Of a stretch of 44,592 bases of DNA, positions 1 to 9,032 are shown in pieces; positions within the stretch are counted from its first letter, which is position 1; the number at the start of each line of letters is the position of its first letter. The stretch lies in NCBI GenBank assembly GCA_024403365.1, contig JAKSRX010000004.1, forward strand, positions 1 to 44,592, given 5' to 3'. The stretch is from Acetatifactor sp. (lineage in GTDB: Bacteria; Bacillota; Clostridia; Lachnospirales; Lachnospiraceae). A program made the position numbers and the translations under genes. The notes under the pieces are model-generated. The model saw only the letters and a program-made list of their open reading frames with translations, was not told the origin of the DNA and did no database searches.

Positions 1-1
1 G

Positions 2-976
2 GGTCTGCTTCCTAACGGTGACGCAGTTGATACCGTTTCTCAGTACGAGCTGCACTTCTTCAACGCTATGTACAACCTGACCCCTGACAAACTGAACAAG
101 TTTGCAGCTAACAATAAGACCGAGACCAGAAACCGCAACGCAGGCCTCTACTTCAAGGCTTACACCGAGTACGCTAAGCATATCGGACCTGATTCTACCA
201 AGAACATGATGATCTCCACTCATATCGATAAGAGATGGGATTCTATCTCCGTAATGCCTGAGCTTGACTTCGGTTATCAGAACAGACAGAGCACTTTGAT
301 CAACCAGGCTATGATCTATGGTCTGATCTTCAAGGCTATCACCTTCAGAAAGCTTTCCACTGCTTACGGCGGAAAGAAGGTTTATAAGTATGAGAACTCC
401 GAGGAGAGATATGAGGATATGATCGTATCCAACGGTACTCTCTGCGACCAGTTCTACGAGATCCTGGATTCCCTGTACATCAGCTCCGCTATGGTAAGCG
501 ATGTTCAGATCCAGATCAACAGAAAGCACGCTAAGGATAAGGTTAAGAACTCCAACTACGATGAGACCAGCTTTGCAAAGGCACTGAAGTCCTTCCAGAT
601 CGATGATCTCCATGAAGGACAGGCTTCCCTCTTCGAGATTCCTCTGTTCTGCTACACCTCTTCTCCTAACGCTCTGCGTTTCACCAGCGATGTGATCGCA
701 ATGGTTGATTCCGTTGTAAAGACCATCACCGACGAGATCCAGCTCTGTGAGAAGGCAGTTGATGTGAAGCCCAAGCTTTGCATGGTACTGGTTGAGCAGT
801 TCATGCTTCTGATGGACAACTACGACAAGTTCGAGAAGGTCAACAAGAAGGTTCCTGCAGCAGACAACGAAGTACTGGATATCATCTACAGAAAGATCAA
901 GAATGTATTCGGCATCACTCCCGAGCCCGATGATTATGAAGATACTCTGGCAGAAATGAAGAGTCGTCTGAAATAA
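2..976 (+). CDS. Unknown protein, C-terminal part (5' end outside window)
   Basis: The frame is open from base 2, so the gene begins upstream; 324 residues are visible before the stop. I do not recognise the family. The visible part is soluble, with no membrane segment or signal peptide, mostly mixed alpha/beta, and ends in a charged helical tail. A distinctive stretch reads THIDKRWDSISVMPE. Bacterial tubulin-like (Tubulin_2) proteins crossed my mind, but no nucleotide-binding motif is visible because the N-terminus is missing, so this is only a guess. Codons are strongly biased toward C-ending forms (aac, atc, ttc), as in the next two genes, which suggests high expression. It is separated from the next gene by 59 bases containing a hairpin and is probably in the same operon. 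Confidence 0.8.
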   Translation, partial: GLLPNGDAVDTVSQYELHFFNAMYNLTPDKLNKFAANNKTETRNRNAGLYFKAYTEYAKHIGPDSTKNMMISTHIDKRWDSISVMPELDFGYQNRQSTLINQAMIYGLIFKAITFRKLSTAYGGKKVYKYENSEERYEDMIVSNGTLCDQFYEILDSLYISSAMVSDVQIQINRKHAKDKVKNSNYDETSFAKALKSFQIDDLHEGQASLFEIPLFCYTSSPNALRFTSDVIAMVDSVVKTITDEIQLCEKAVDVKPKLCMVLVEQFMLLMDNYDKFEKVNKKVPAADNEVLDIIYRKIKNVFGITPEPDDYEDTLAEMKSRLK

Positions 977-990
977 AATTGGTGAAAGAA

Positions 991-1015
991 CCCGGCCTGC
1001 CCACAGCAGGTCGGG
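991..1015 (+). other. Intercistronic stem-loop without U-tract
   Basis: A 10-bp stem (CCCGGCCTGC with GCAGGTCGGG, one G-U pair) closes a 5-base loop. It is followed by GATAAACGGAGGTG, not a run of T, so it is not a classical terminator. It lies eight bases before the ribosome binding site of the next gene and could stabilise or stagger the two parts of the operon mRNA. Confidence 0.55.
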
Positions 1016-1035
1016 GATAAACGGAGGTGAATTAG

Positions 1036-3174
1036 TTGTTCACTGTAGTAATTGCAGAGAAGAGCCATATTGATGCAATTGAGGAGTATGGAATTTTCCT
1101 GAAACCGTTGCTGAAAAAATCGAATATTCACTTCTGCGAATGGGTCCCTGGCGAGAATAATCTGACACTGTCCGTACCGAACTTACGCGAGACGGTCGGC
1201 AGCAGAGACGAGTGGAGAGCTATTTTGCTTTGCGATGAGAGCGGCATCGGGGAGAAAAACCCCTTTGACCAGATCAAGCCTCAGCTTCCGAAGTATCCGG
1301 AGTTGATCGTTCCCTCTGTAAAAGACGAGGAGGAGATCACCAAGGAGGAAGTCGATAAGAAGGTAAAGGAAGCAAAAAGAAACGCGAAAACCGCGCAAGC
1401 ACCTGCGGCACCGGTTGTAGTCGAGTCAAGAGAAGCGTTGTTGGAACGTCTGGAGGCAGAGTATGAAGAGAAGCGCAAGCAGTACTTTGTGGATCTGAAG
1501 GACGCGAAATTCAAGGCTTTTGCTGAGGCAAGTAACAATCCTTTGACAAGGCTGGCTACTTTCCTTTGTTATGACAAGGCTGTGATCCACGGCAAAGATA
1601 CGTTGGCCAATGAAGATCCTGCTTTCGCCGAGTATATCGAGGAGAGCAAGGAGAAAGAGCGCCTTCGCAAAGAGATTCTGGATTCTGACGTAAAGATGGA
1701 GATCGCAGCTCCCGTAGAGCTGGTCTGCATTGCCAAGAGAACCTACACAGAAGAAGAATACGATATCAATAATTCCTGGGCTTCGCACATGGAGGGTGAG
1801 TATTCCAAGTTTACTGACTGGAATATGTACTACAACAAAATGCGATATCTGATTTTCGATATCCTGCCCAAGAATCATAGAAATTATACAAACGATTATA
1901 TCAAGTTTTTGTACACTATCCTGTTGGTAGCGGAGCATGAGGCTCCCAGAGGCGCTTTGCGCTCCGACAGAGTGTACAATATTACCTGCGAGAACAACAA
2001 AGAGGCACTGGATAGTACCCTCTCTCTTTATGATGCAAAGCTTGCCATGACGGAGGAGATCCTGGAGGGAAGACTGCGCGAACTGAAGAACAAGCCTTTC
2101 AAGGCTGTGGAGGATGAGGATGTGCAGGCAACCTATTGCACAGAGACTCCTGTGCTGGTATCCAGCGCACAGCATGTCAGCAGGGACGGCTTCTATGCGA
2201 AGCCCAAGCAGATCGGCCTGACCGGCAATTGCCCCAGAAATGAACTGACTGTCTGGGGAAACACTTTTGACACTGCCAAGAAGACCCTGGCTTTGGTAAT
2301 GAAGCAGAGCAAACGTGCAGTCAGAAAAGCAGCAGCCGATATGCATACCATGATCAATCCCGATCTGAACAAGGCGGGTCTGCTCAACGAGTTCCAGGTG
2401 GAGGATGTTACGGAATTTACCGATCACCAGGAGCGAGCAATGGTAGATGTGCCTACCAGAGATTTAGGCAATATGTCTGAGTTCTTAGAGGAGATGGAGA
2501 AGCAGAACAAGATGATCACCAAGGCGATGATGGGCCGTATGACCCGCAATACCGCTCTTGTGATCGGTATCGTATCCATTCTGATCTATCTGATCGGATT
2601 CCTGCCTCTGCTCCTTTCCAACTATGCGTCCGATACCTCCAAGATGGTGGCTTTGATCATCATCGGCGTGGTCACCTTACTGATGGTACTCTTAGGCATT
2701 CTGCGACTTTTGATCTTCAGAAGTCATATCCGTAAGATGTTAAAAGAGTACAATGGCATCATGCGTGACATCGAGGAGGACATTGACGACACAGAGAAGA
2801 AGTTTACCGAGTATCTCACACATACCTTAAGCTCCATCAAAGGATTTGCAGTGCTTGAGTTCCTGGGAGATTACAAAGATCCCAACTCTCAGAAGATGCT
2901 GGTCATCAGAAAGCATCTTGCTGATATCCGCAGAAACAGAGAAGAGCTGAAAGATATCTATGGTTCCTATATCTCCGGAACCTATGTGTTCGGCGAGGAC
3001 CAGTTGAAACCTTATGAGTTTAATTTTGACCGCGGCGTGGATTACACCTATGAAATTCCTTTCAATACGGATCATATGAGCCGTATGGAGTTCATGCAGC
3101 CCGGCAACACCGTTTATGTGCCTATCGATTTCTTAGAGCGTATCGTACTCAGAAGGGAGGAGTTGTATGAATAA
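1036..3174 (+). CDS. Two-transmembrane protein of unknown function (TTG start)
   Basis: 712 residues. The start is TTG at 1036, chosen because GGAGGTG lies six bases upstream and no ATG fits. The N-terminus (about 1-75) has alternating hydrophobic strands (VVIAE, then RAILLCDES), suggesting a Rossmann-like or receiver-like fold without a recognisable active site. A charged Lys/Glu-rich helical region follows at about 95-155. Two membrane segments sit at about 506-528 and 537-561, followed by a coiled helical stretch and a C-terminal cytoplasmic or external domain with no family I recognise. The stop overlaps the next start by 8 bases, so the two products are probably made in fixed ratio and may form one membrane complex. 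Codons are highly biased, as in both neighbours. Confidence 0.85.
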   Translation: MFTVVIAEKSHIDAIEEYGIFLKPLLKKSNIHFCEWVPGENNLTLSVPNLRETVGSRDEWRAILLCDESGIGEKNPFDQIKPQLPKYPELIVPSVKDEEEITKEEVDKKVKEAKRNAKTAQAPAAPVVVESREALLERLEAEYEEKRKQYFVDLKDAKFKAFAEASNNPLTRLATFLCYDKAVIHGKDTLANEDPAFAEYIEESKEKERLRKEILDSDVKMEIAAPVELVCIAKRTYTEEEYDINNSWASHMEGEYSKFTDWNMYYNKMRYLIFDILPKNHRNYTNDYIKFLYTILLVAEHEAPRGALRSDRVYNITCENNKEALDSTLSLYDAKLAMTEEILEGRLRELKNKPFKAVEDEDVQATYCTETPVLVSSAQHVSRDGFYAKPKQIGLTGNCPRNELTVWGNTFDTAKKTLALVMKQSKRAVRKAAADMHTMINPDLNKAGLLNEFQVEDVTEFTDHQERAMVDVPTRDLGNMSEFLEEMEKQNKMITKAMMGRMTRNTALVIGIVSILIYLIGFLPLLLSNYASDTSKMVALIIIGVVTLLMVLLGILRLLIFRSHIRKMLKEYNGIMRDIEEDIDDTEKKFTEYLTHTLSSIKGFAVLEFLGDYKDPNSQKMLVIRKHLADIRRNREELKDIYGSYISGTYVFGEDQLKPYEFNFDRGVDYTYEIPFNTDHMSRMEFMQPGNTVYVPIDFLERIVLRREELYE

Positions 3175-6100
3175 TATCCTTTTTGCGTTCGGTATGGGAA
3201 GTGGTACGAACTTCGGCAGCACCATTCTGGACTGCCTGTTGAAGATGGCGCCCCTTCTGCCTTTCCTGGCCTTTGTGGGATTGAGCAACAAGGCAAACCT
3301 GAAGAAGACCCTGCGAAGCAGACAGTTTGCGATGCCTTTGCTGGCACTCATTTACTGCGTATTCATTCTGCTGAACATGGAAAAATTCAATGACATGGTA
3401 CTGAATTTCCTGAATTCTTTACCTGCCATGCTGGAGGGATGGGCAAGCAAGCTTTCCGGAATGTTGGGAGGCAACTTAAGTTCCATCTCCAATATGATAA
3501 GCGGTTGGGCAGACAAACTTCGTGCGTTCCTGTTAAGCGGCAAGACCTTCTACTGGGTATTTGTCATTGAGAACACATTGTTTATGTTGACCTATCTGCC
3601 GATCAAGAAGATCGCCACCAAGCTTTTGGGCAGCTTCTTCAAAGAGGGTCCTGCGGTATATACCGAGGATGTATCCCTTACAAAGTATTACGCAGGTATC
3701 GTTTACGAGTTTTTTGCAGGCATTTTCTACGAGAAGTCTCCCGAAGAAGGTGTATGGGTATTGCAGCCCAACCACAAGGAGACCAGAGCTTTCGTAGGTA
3801 CGCTGTATTCGGCAGCAGTTACGATCTCCGTGATCTTAGCTTCCGTTACCTCTTACCTGTTTGAGAATGACTTGCTGAAAGTACCTTTTTACCCTGTGTT
3901 CGGCATTATCCTTCTGGGAGAGTTCTTCTATATCCTGGATGGACTTCTGTTGTCAGAGCTGCAGGCGGCTGCAGAGGGCGAGACAGAGGAGACAGACCAT
4001 GTTTCCAACTACGCACTGCTGCGTCCTATCCTCAGAAAGCTCTTCGGCGACAAGCTGAATGCGGAGAACACCACCATCAACAACGCTATGGTAGGTCTGC
4101 GCACCAATCAGGAAGTGTTGGATGAGCTGGAAAAGAGCGAGGATGAGGCAACTGTATCCTACGCACATTATATTCAGAGAAAAGTTGCTCACGGACTGGA
4201 TTTGGATCAGAATTATCTGAGTTCCGGACTGGAAATGTTGAAGGGAAAGAGTATCCTCTTCAACAATCCGTTCTACTATGATCTGATCCCTTATGCTTTC
4301 TATCCTTTGAACAGAGCGCTGCTTCGCAGTAAGCGTGGTCTGATCGTACTGGGCAGACATGGCATGGAGGATGATATCAAGGAGTGGGCAGACAAGGGTC
4401 TCTATGAGATCACTCATGTGCCTGAGATGTGGAAAGTCGGTGTTCTTACCGAAGAGCCCAATATGGATCTTCACGTAGGTATCATCACCAGATCCGATGT
4501 GCACAACATGAAACTGCATGAAGCGAATGCGGCATTCTTCGAAGAGGTTGAGTTCGTGATCTTGATCGAGCCTTCCAAACTGTTGACCACCGCACAGGTG
4601 GGATTGAATTCCCTGATTCGCTATTGCCGCACCGGCAGCAGTCAATTGACCTTCTGTTCCACCGATAAAAACTGTGATGGCCTGATCGATGCCCTGTCAC
4701 ATGTATTGATGACCAGCCTCACCGAGGTCTCCGCCACCAATCATCACAAGGGAACCAACTCCTACATGTGCTGGGAGTCCGACAACGACCGTTTACAGCA
4801 CCGTATGCTGCCCAACCTTTCCAGATACTTAGGTATCGGTACCGAGCTTTCCTTCGTGGCTCTGAAGAATCAGGTCCAGGGAACCGAGTGGTACGGCGGT
4901 GATGCATTCCCCGTAGTGGATATGCATTGGATCACCAAGCAGTATTATTACGATCTCTTAAACTACGCAGAACTGCCGGTTGGCCAGGACGTAGTGGATG
5001 AGATGTTCCGCGTATCTCCCAACATGTGGAATGCGCAGGTAACCAAGAATCATTACATGACTGTTGAGGATGAAGCCTTCAACATGTTCGAGATCAAGAG
5101 ACTGTTCTCCACCAGAGGTATTCAGCAGGGATTCGTCAATGTAGTTTCCCCGGAATATATGCTGAAAGATTACATGGTAGGAAATGACGGAATCTTCAAT
5201 GCGGACCCCAAGGCGATTCCTTATATCGTGGCTGATTACGCCCGCACCAACCGCAATGTAGTTCTCAGACTTTGCCTGAGAATGAGTGCCGGAAAGGTGG
5301 CTGAGGAAGAGATCAGACGCGAGCTTCTGTTGGTAGATGCGGATGTAGAGCGCGTTCGCGAGAGCCTGTGGCATGAGATCTGTCTCTGCTGTCAGGGTAT
5401 CGGCAGCCGCGAAGTAAATCCTCTGAAAGAAGAGGTCATCGTAACCACCATCAATAACAGAGAGGTACGTTTCACCATCGATACCCTGCAGATGCGCAGA
5501 AAGTTCTGCATGGAAACAGGTAAGATGGATAATATGTACTTCATCACCGACCGCAGATTTATCGATGCATTCTTAAGCGATCTAAAGAGCGCAAGCTATA
5601 TCGCCGAGGATGAGCGCGGTCAGAAGAAATATCTGGGAACCGAGATCATGGGCCAGGTATTCCAGCGCTACTTGCCCGGTCAGTTCTTTACCTTTAACGG
5701 CAAGTATTATGAGATGCAGCGTGTCACCGCTGACGGTCAGGTGCTTGTGCGCCGTGCTGCAGATCATATCGAGGGAAGACCCGGTTATCGTCAGGTAAGA
5801 AACTATACCCTGTCCAATGTGAGAAATTCCGAGACCATGGGCGATGTGAAGGATATCGCAGGCCTGAGAGTGACCACACAGTATGCGGATATCAAGGTAG
5901 AGACCCCTTCCTATTGGGAGATGGCAAAGCACAATGATTTCGCAAAGGGCAAGCAGATCACCATCAACGGTATTCCCGAGAGAAAGTACTACAACAAACA
6001 GATCCTGAAGATCGAATTCCCCGGCGACAGCGTTACCAACGAGGTGGTTCGTACCATCACCACCCTGATGAACGAAGTATTTACCACATTGTTTGCCGAG

Positions 6101-7585
6101 AATAAGCCTTTCATCTGTGCTCTGAGCGGTAACGATTTCAAACTTCCCGAGACCTACAGTCTCTGCGGTTCGGATTCCTTCCAGCCTGAGAAGAATGTGA
6201 TCTACATCATCGAGGACAGTAAGTTAGACATCGGTCTCCTGGTAGCAGTTAAGAGAAATTTAAACAGAATCTTCTCTATCATCTGTGATTATCTGGATTG
6301 GCACCTTGAGACTCTGGATAAGAGCCTGAATGCTCCTCCCGAACCTGCACCTGCAGCGGGCGGTGAAGAAGGCGAAGGAACCGGAGAAGGTACCACCGAA
6401 GAAAAGCCTAAGGGCATCATTGCCCGTATCATTGCCAAGATCAAGGGCTTCTTCAAGAAGATCAAAGACTTCTTTGCTAAGATCTTCGGCAAACTCTTCA
6501 AGAGAAAGAAGAAGGCAGCAGATCAGGGAGAGATACCTGCAGAAGAAGGTGCAGGAACCGAGACAACAGCTGAGGGCGGCGAAGGCGCAGAAGCGGCAGA
6601 ACCTGCTACACCGGAAGGCGGCGAGGCTGCCGGAGAAGGTGAAGGCGCAGGCAACGAGAGCAGAGCACTGTTCGACGAGGAGCCTAAGGGAACCATCGAA
6701 TTCGAGGCACCCGAGGTAGTGAAGCCCGGTCCCGAGATCGTCAGAAAGCCTTATCACGAGAGATACTTCCTGCTTTATGGCGGCGAAGCAGTACCCGAGG
6801 GATTGAACCTTGGTGCTACCTTGAAACTCTTACAGCATATGGGCTTCGGTGACAATGATCTAAAGCAGGCTAGAGAGGGCAAGTCCATCGCAGCCATGAT
6901 CGAGAGCAACTTCGAACCCAGACAGGCCGGCAGACACTACTGCGACTTCTGTGGATGCGAGCTTACCGGTAAGGATATGGAAGTCCTGAAGGACGGTCGT
7001 GAGCGTTGTATGGTCTGCAGCAGAACCTCCATCAAGACCGAGAAGGAATTTGTAGACCTGTATCGTGAGGTCATCCGCAATATGGATACCTTCTATGGCG
7101 TGAAGATCAAAGTACCCGTAAAGGTACAGATGGTAAACTCCAAGAAGCTGCACAAGGCACTGCGCAAGACCTTCGTGCCTACCGCAGAGCCCGACGGAAG
7201 AGTATTGGGTGTAGCCATCAGAAACCGCGAAGGATATTCTATCCTGGTAGAGAACGGCGCACCTCGTATGTCATCTATGATGACCCTGGCTCACGAGACC
7301 ACACATATCTGGCAGTACCTGAACTGGGATGGCAAGGCGATCTCCAAGAAGTACGGTAAGGCAATGGAACTCGAGGTCTACGAAGGAATGGCTAAGTGGG
7401 CTGAGATCCAGTATGTATACCTGATCAATGAACCCGCGATCGCGAAGAGAGAGGAACTGATGACCAAACTTCGTGATGACGAGTACGGACGAGGATTTAT
7501 CAAGTACATTGAGAAGTATCCTTTGTCAGAGGGAACGGAACTGAGAGGCAAGACACCTTTCATGGATCCCAAGAATCCCTTGTAA
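3167..7585 (+). CDS. Large membrane protein with C-terminal LIM-like zinc ribbon and DA1-like metallopeptidase
   Basis: 1472 residues; ATG overlaps the upstream stop, with AGGGAGGAG before it. About five membrane segments lie in the first 262 residues (about 24-40, 53-70, 127-146, 208-231, 238-262). The 270-1050 region is large and soluble; no GxxxxGK[ST] P-loop is visible. An acidic Glu/Gly/Ala linker (about 1054-1170) encloses a Lys/Phe/Ile-rich amphipathic helix (about 1083-1116). The C-terminus carries C1259-x2-C1262-x18-C1281-x2-C1284, a treble-clef or LIM-like zinc ribbon, then HETTH (1376-1380) and downstream glutamates (E1403, E1406), the pattern of a gluzincin. Zinc ribbon plus HExxH with a downstream Glu matches the order in plant DA1 peptidases; that assignment is by resemblance. 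The likely role is a membrane-anchored protease linked to the two preceding products. A terminator follows directly. Confidence 0.88.
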   Translation: MNNILFAFGMGSGTNFGSTILDCLLKMAPLLPFLAFVGLSNKANLKKTLRSRQFAMPLLALIYCVFILLNMEKFNDMVLNFLNSLPAMLEGWASKLSGMLGGNLSSISNMISGWADKLRAFLLSGKTFYWVFVIENTLFMLTYLPIKKIATKLLGSFFKEGPAVYTEDVSLTKYYAGIVYEFFAGIFYEKSPEEGVWVLQPNHKETRAFVGTLYSAAVTISVILASVTSYLFENDLLKVPFYPVFGIILLGEFFYILDGLLLSELQAAAEGETEETDHVSNYALLRPILRKLFGDKLNAENTTINNAMVGLRTNQEVLDELEKSEDEATVSYAHYIQRKVAHGLDLDQNYLSSGLEMLKGKSILFNNPFYYDLIPYAFYPLNRALLRSKRGLIVLGRHGMEDDIKEWADKGLYEITHVPEMWKVGVLTEEPNMDLHVGIITRSDVHNMKLHEANAAFFEEVEFVILIEPSKLLTTAQVGLNSLIRYCRTGSSQLTFCSTDKNCDGLIDALSHVLMTSLTEVSATNHHKGTNSYMCWESDNDRLQHRMLPNLSRYLGIGTELSFVALKNQVQGTEWYGGDAFPVVDMHWITKQYYYDLLNYAELPVGQDVVDEMFRVSPNMWNAQVTKNHYMTVEDEAFNMFEIKRLFSTRGIQQGFVNVVSPEYMLKDYMVGNDGIFNADPKAIPYIVADYARTNRNVVLRLCLRMSAGKVAEEEIRRELLLVDADVERVRESLWHEICLCCQGIGSREVNPLKEEVIVTTINNREVRFTIDTLQMRRKFCMETGKMDNMYFITDRRFIDAFLSDLKSASYIAEDERGQKKYLGTEIMGQVFQRYLPGQFFTFNGKYYEMQRVTADGQVLVRRAADHIEGRPGYRQVRNYTLSNVRNSETMGDVKDIAGLRVTTQYADIKVETPSYWEMAKHNDFAKGKQITINGIPERKYYNKQILKIEFPGDSVTNEVVRTITTLMNEVFTTLFAENKPFICALSGNDFKLPETYSLCGSDSFQPEKNVIYIIEDSKLDIGLLVAVKRNLNRIFSIICDYLDWHLETLDKSLNAPPEPAPAAGGEEGEGTGEGTTEEKPKGIIARIIAKIKGFFKKIKDFFAKIFGKLFKRKKKAADQGEIPAEEGAGTETTAEGGEGAEAAEPATPEGGEAAGEGEGAGNESRALFDEEPKGTIEFEAPEVVKPGPEIVRKPYHERYFLLYGGEAVPEGLNLGATLKLLQHMGFGDNDLKQAREGKSIAAMIESNFEPRQAGRHYCDFCGCELTGKDMEVLKDGRERCMVCSRTSIKTEKEFVDLYREVIRNMDTFYGVKIKVPVKVQMVNSKKLHKALRKTFVPTAEPDGRVLGVAIRNREGYSILVENGAPRMSSMMTLAHETTHIWQYLNWDGKAISKKYGKAMELEVYEGMAKWAEIQYVYLINEPAIAKREELMTKLRDDEYGRGFIKYIEKYPLSEGTELRGKTPFMDPKNPL

Positions 7586-7605
7586 AATAAGCAAAAACCA
7601 ATAGG

Positions 7606-7642
7606 AGAGCATGACCTGTATACTTGCGGGTCATGCTCTTTT
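7606..7642 (+). terminator. Rho-independent terminator
   Basis: An 11-bp perfect stem (AGAGCATGACC with GGTCATGCTCT) closes a 12-base loop and runs into TTTT. It lies 20 bases after the stop of the 1472-residue protein and ends the opening three-gene block. Confidence 0.85.
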
Positions 7643-7681
7643 GTGCTAAGATGCAGAGGATGAAGTAAATGGAGAGAAGCT

Positions 7682-9028
7682 ATGCAAAACGATCTTACAA
7701 AAGGTAATTTATTTCAAAATATGCTGAAGTTTTCCCTGCCTTATCTCTTAAGCTGTTTCCTGCAGACCTTCTACGGTCTGGCGGATCTTTTCATTACAGG
7801 ACAGTTCAACGGGGCAGACACCATCACAGCGGTGTCTGTGGGAAGCCAGATCACACATATGCTGACCGTCATCATCGTAGGTCTTGCCATGGGTACCACC
7901 GTGACCGTAGGCCATTCGGTGGGAGCGGGCGATCAGAAGCGCACTGCCAAGGTCATCGGCAACACCGTTGTATTGTTTGCGGGATTCTCTGTGGCCTTCA
8001 TGCTGGTACTGCTTCTTGCGAAGAACGGTATCATCGCAGCCATCAGTACCCCTGCAGAGGCGGTACGGGAGACCGGTATCTACCTGATGGTCTGCTTCCT
8101 GGGAGTGCCTTTCATCACCGCCTACAATGTGATCAGCAGTATCTTCCGCGGTCTGGGAGATTCCAAGACCCCGATGTACTTCGTGGCCATCGCCGGCGTG
8201 ATCAATGTGATCTTAGACTATATTCTCATCGGCCCCTGCGGTATGGGAGCTTTGGGTGCAGCTTGTGCTACCGTGTTTGCGCAAGGCTGCAGTGTACTCT
8301 TTGCTCTGGTTGCTATTACGAAGAAAAGACTTGGCGATATCAAACTGACAAAGGACGATTTTACACCGGAAAAAGAACTGATCCGTGAGATCGTGGGAGT
8401 GGGACTTCCCATTGCCTGCCAGGACGGTCTGATCCAGGTATCCTTCCTGGTGATCACAGCCATCGCCAACGGACGCGGTGTGGAAGTGGCAGCAGCGGTT
8501 GGTATCGTAGAGAAGATCATCTGCTTTATCTTCCTGGTTCCTTCTTCTATGCTTTCTACAGTGTCTGCACTGTCAGCCATCAACGCAGGCGCAGGCGAAC
8601 ACAAGAGAGCGAAACAGGTACTATTTTATGGCATCGGCATCTGCCTGGTATTCGGTGCCATCGTGGCAGTTGCCTTTCAGTTCTGTTCCTCCCAGGTGAT
8701 CTCCCTGTTCGTACAGGAGGAGCCGGAGGTGGTTCGTCTGGGTACTCAGTATCTGAAAGCCTATATCTTTGACTGTGGTTTTGCGGGAGTGCATTTCTGT
8801 TACAGCGGATTCTTCTGCGCTTACGGAAAGAGCGGCTACTCCTTCCTGCATAACATGATATCCATTATCATATTCCGTATACCGGGAGCCTATCTTGCCA
8901 GCGTGAAATTCCCCGAGACCCTGTTTCCCATGGGCCTGGCGGCACCTGCAGGATCCCTTGCTTCCGCTATCATCTGTACCGCACTGTTTGTATACATCAA
9001 TAAGAAAATAATCGAAACGAAAGGATAA
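7682..9028 (+). CDS. MATE family efflux transporter
   Basis: 448 residues, the usual MATE length, with about twelve hydrophobic segments and the two-fold repeat of the family. The N-terminus (LTKGNLFQNMLKFSLPYLLS) and the stretch ADLFITGQF followed by VGSQITHM are typical of the DinF/NorM-like bacterial branch. Such proteins exchange Na+ or H+ for cationic drugs or metabolites across the cytoplasmic membrane; the substrate cannot be read from sequence. GGAGAG precedes the ATG. The next gene begins four bases after the stop and its ribosome binding site is inside the last codons, so the two are co-translated. Confidence 0.95.
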   Translation: MQNDLTKGNLFQNMLKFSLPYLLSCFLQTFYGLADLFITGQFNGADTITAVSVGSQITHMLTVIIVGLAMGTTVTVGHSVGAGDQKRTAKVIGNTVVLFAGFSVAFMLVLLLAKNGIIAAISTPAEAVRETGIYLMVCFLGVPFITAYNVISSIFRGLGDSKTPMYFVAIAGVINVILDYILIGPCGMGALGAACATVFAQGCSVLFALVAITKKRLGDIKLTKDDFTPEKELIREIVGVGLPIACQDGLIQVSFLVITAIANGRGVEVAAAVGIVEKIICFIFLVPSSMLSTVSALSAINAGAGEHKRAKQVLFYGIGICLVFGAIVAVAFQFCSSQVISLFVQEEPEVVRLGTQYLKAYIFDCGFAGVHFCYSGFFCAYGKSGYSFLHNMISIIIFRIPGAYLASVKFPETLFPMGLAAPAGSLASAIICTALFVYINKKIIETKG

Positions 9029-9032
9029 AAGT

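Noticed and set aside
1426..2427. Long open frame on the minus strand inside the 712-residue gene
   Set aside because: Antisense to a strongly codon-biased gene, no ribosome binding site, and the translated sequence has no recognisable domain.
3167..7585. Idea that the central part of the large membrane protein is a degenerate helicase or FtsK-like ATPase
   Set aside because: No P-loop of the GxxxxGK[ST] type is visible and the weak resemblance around residues 390-470 is not enough to support the call.
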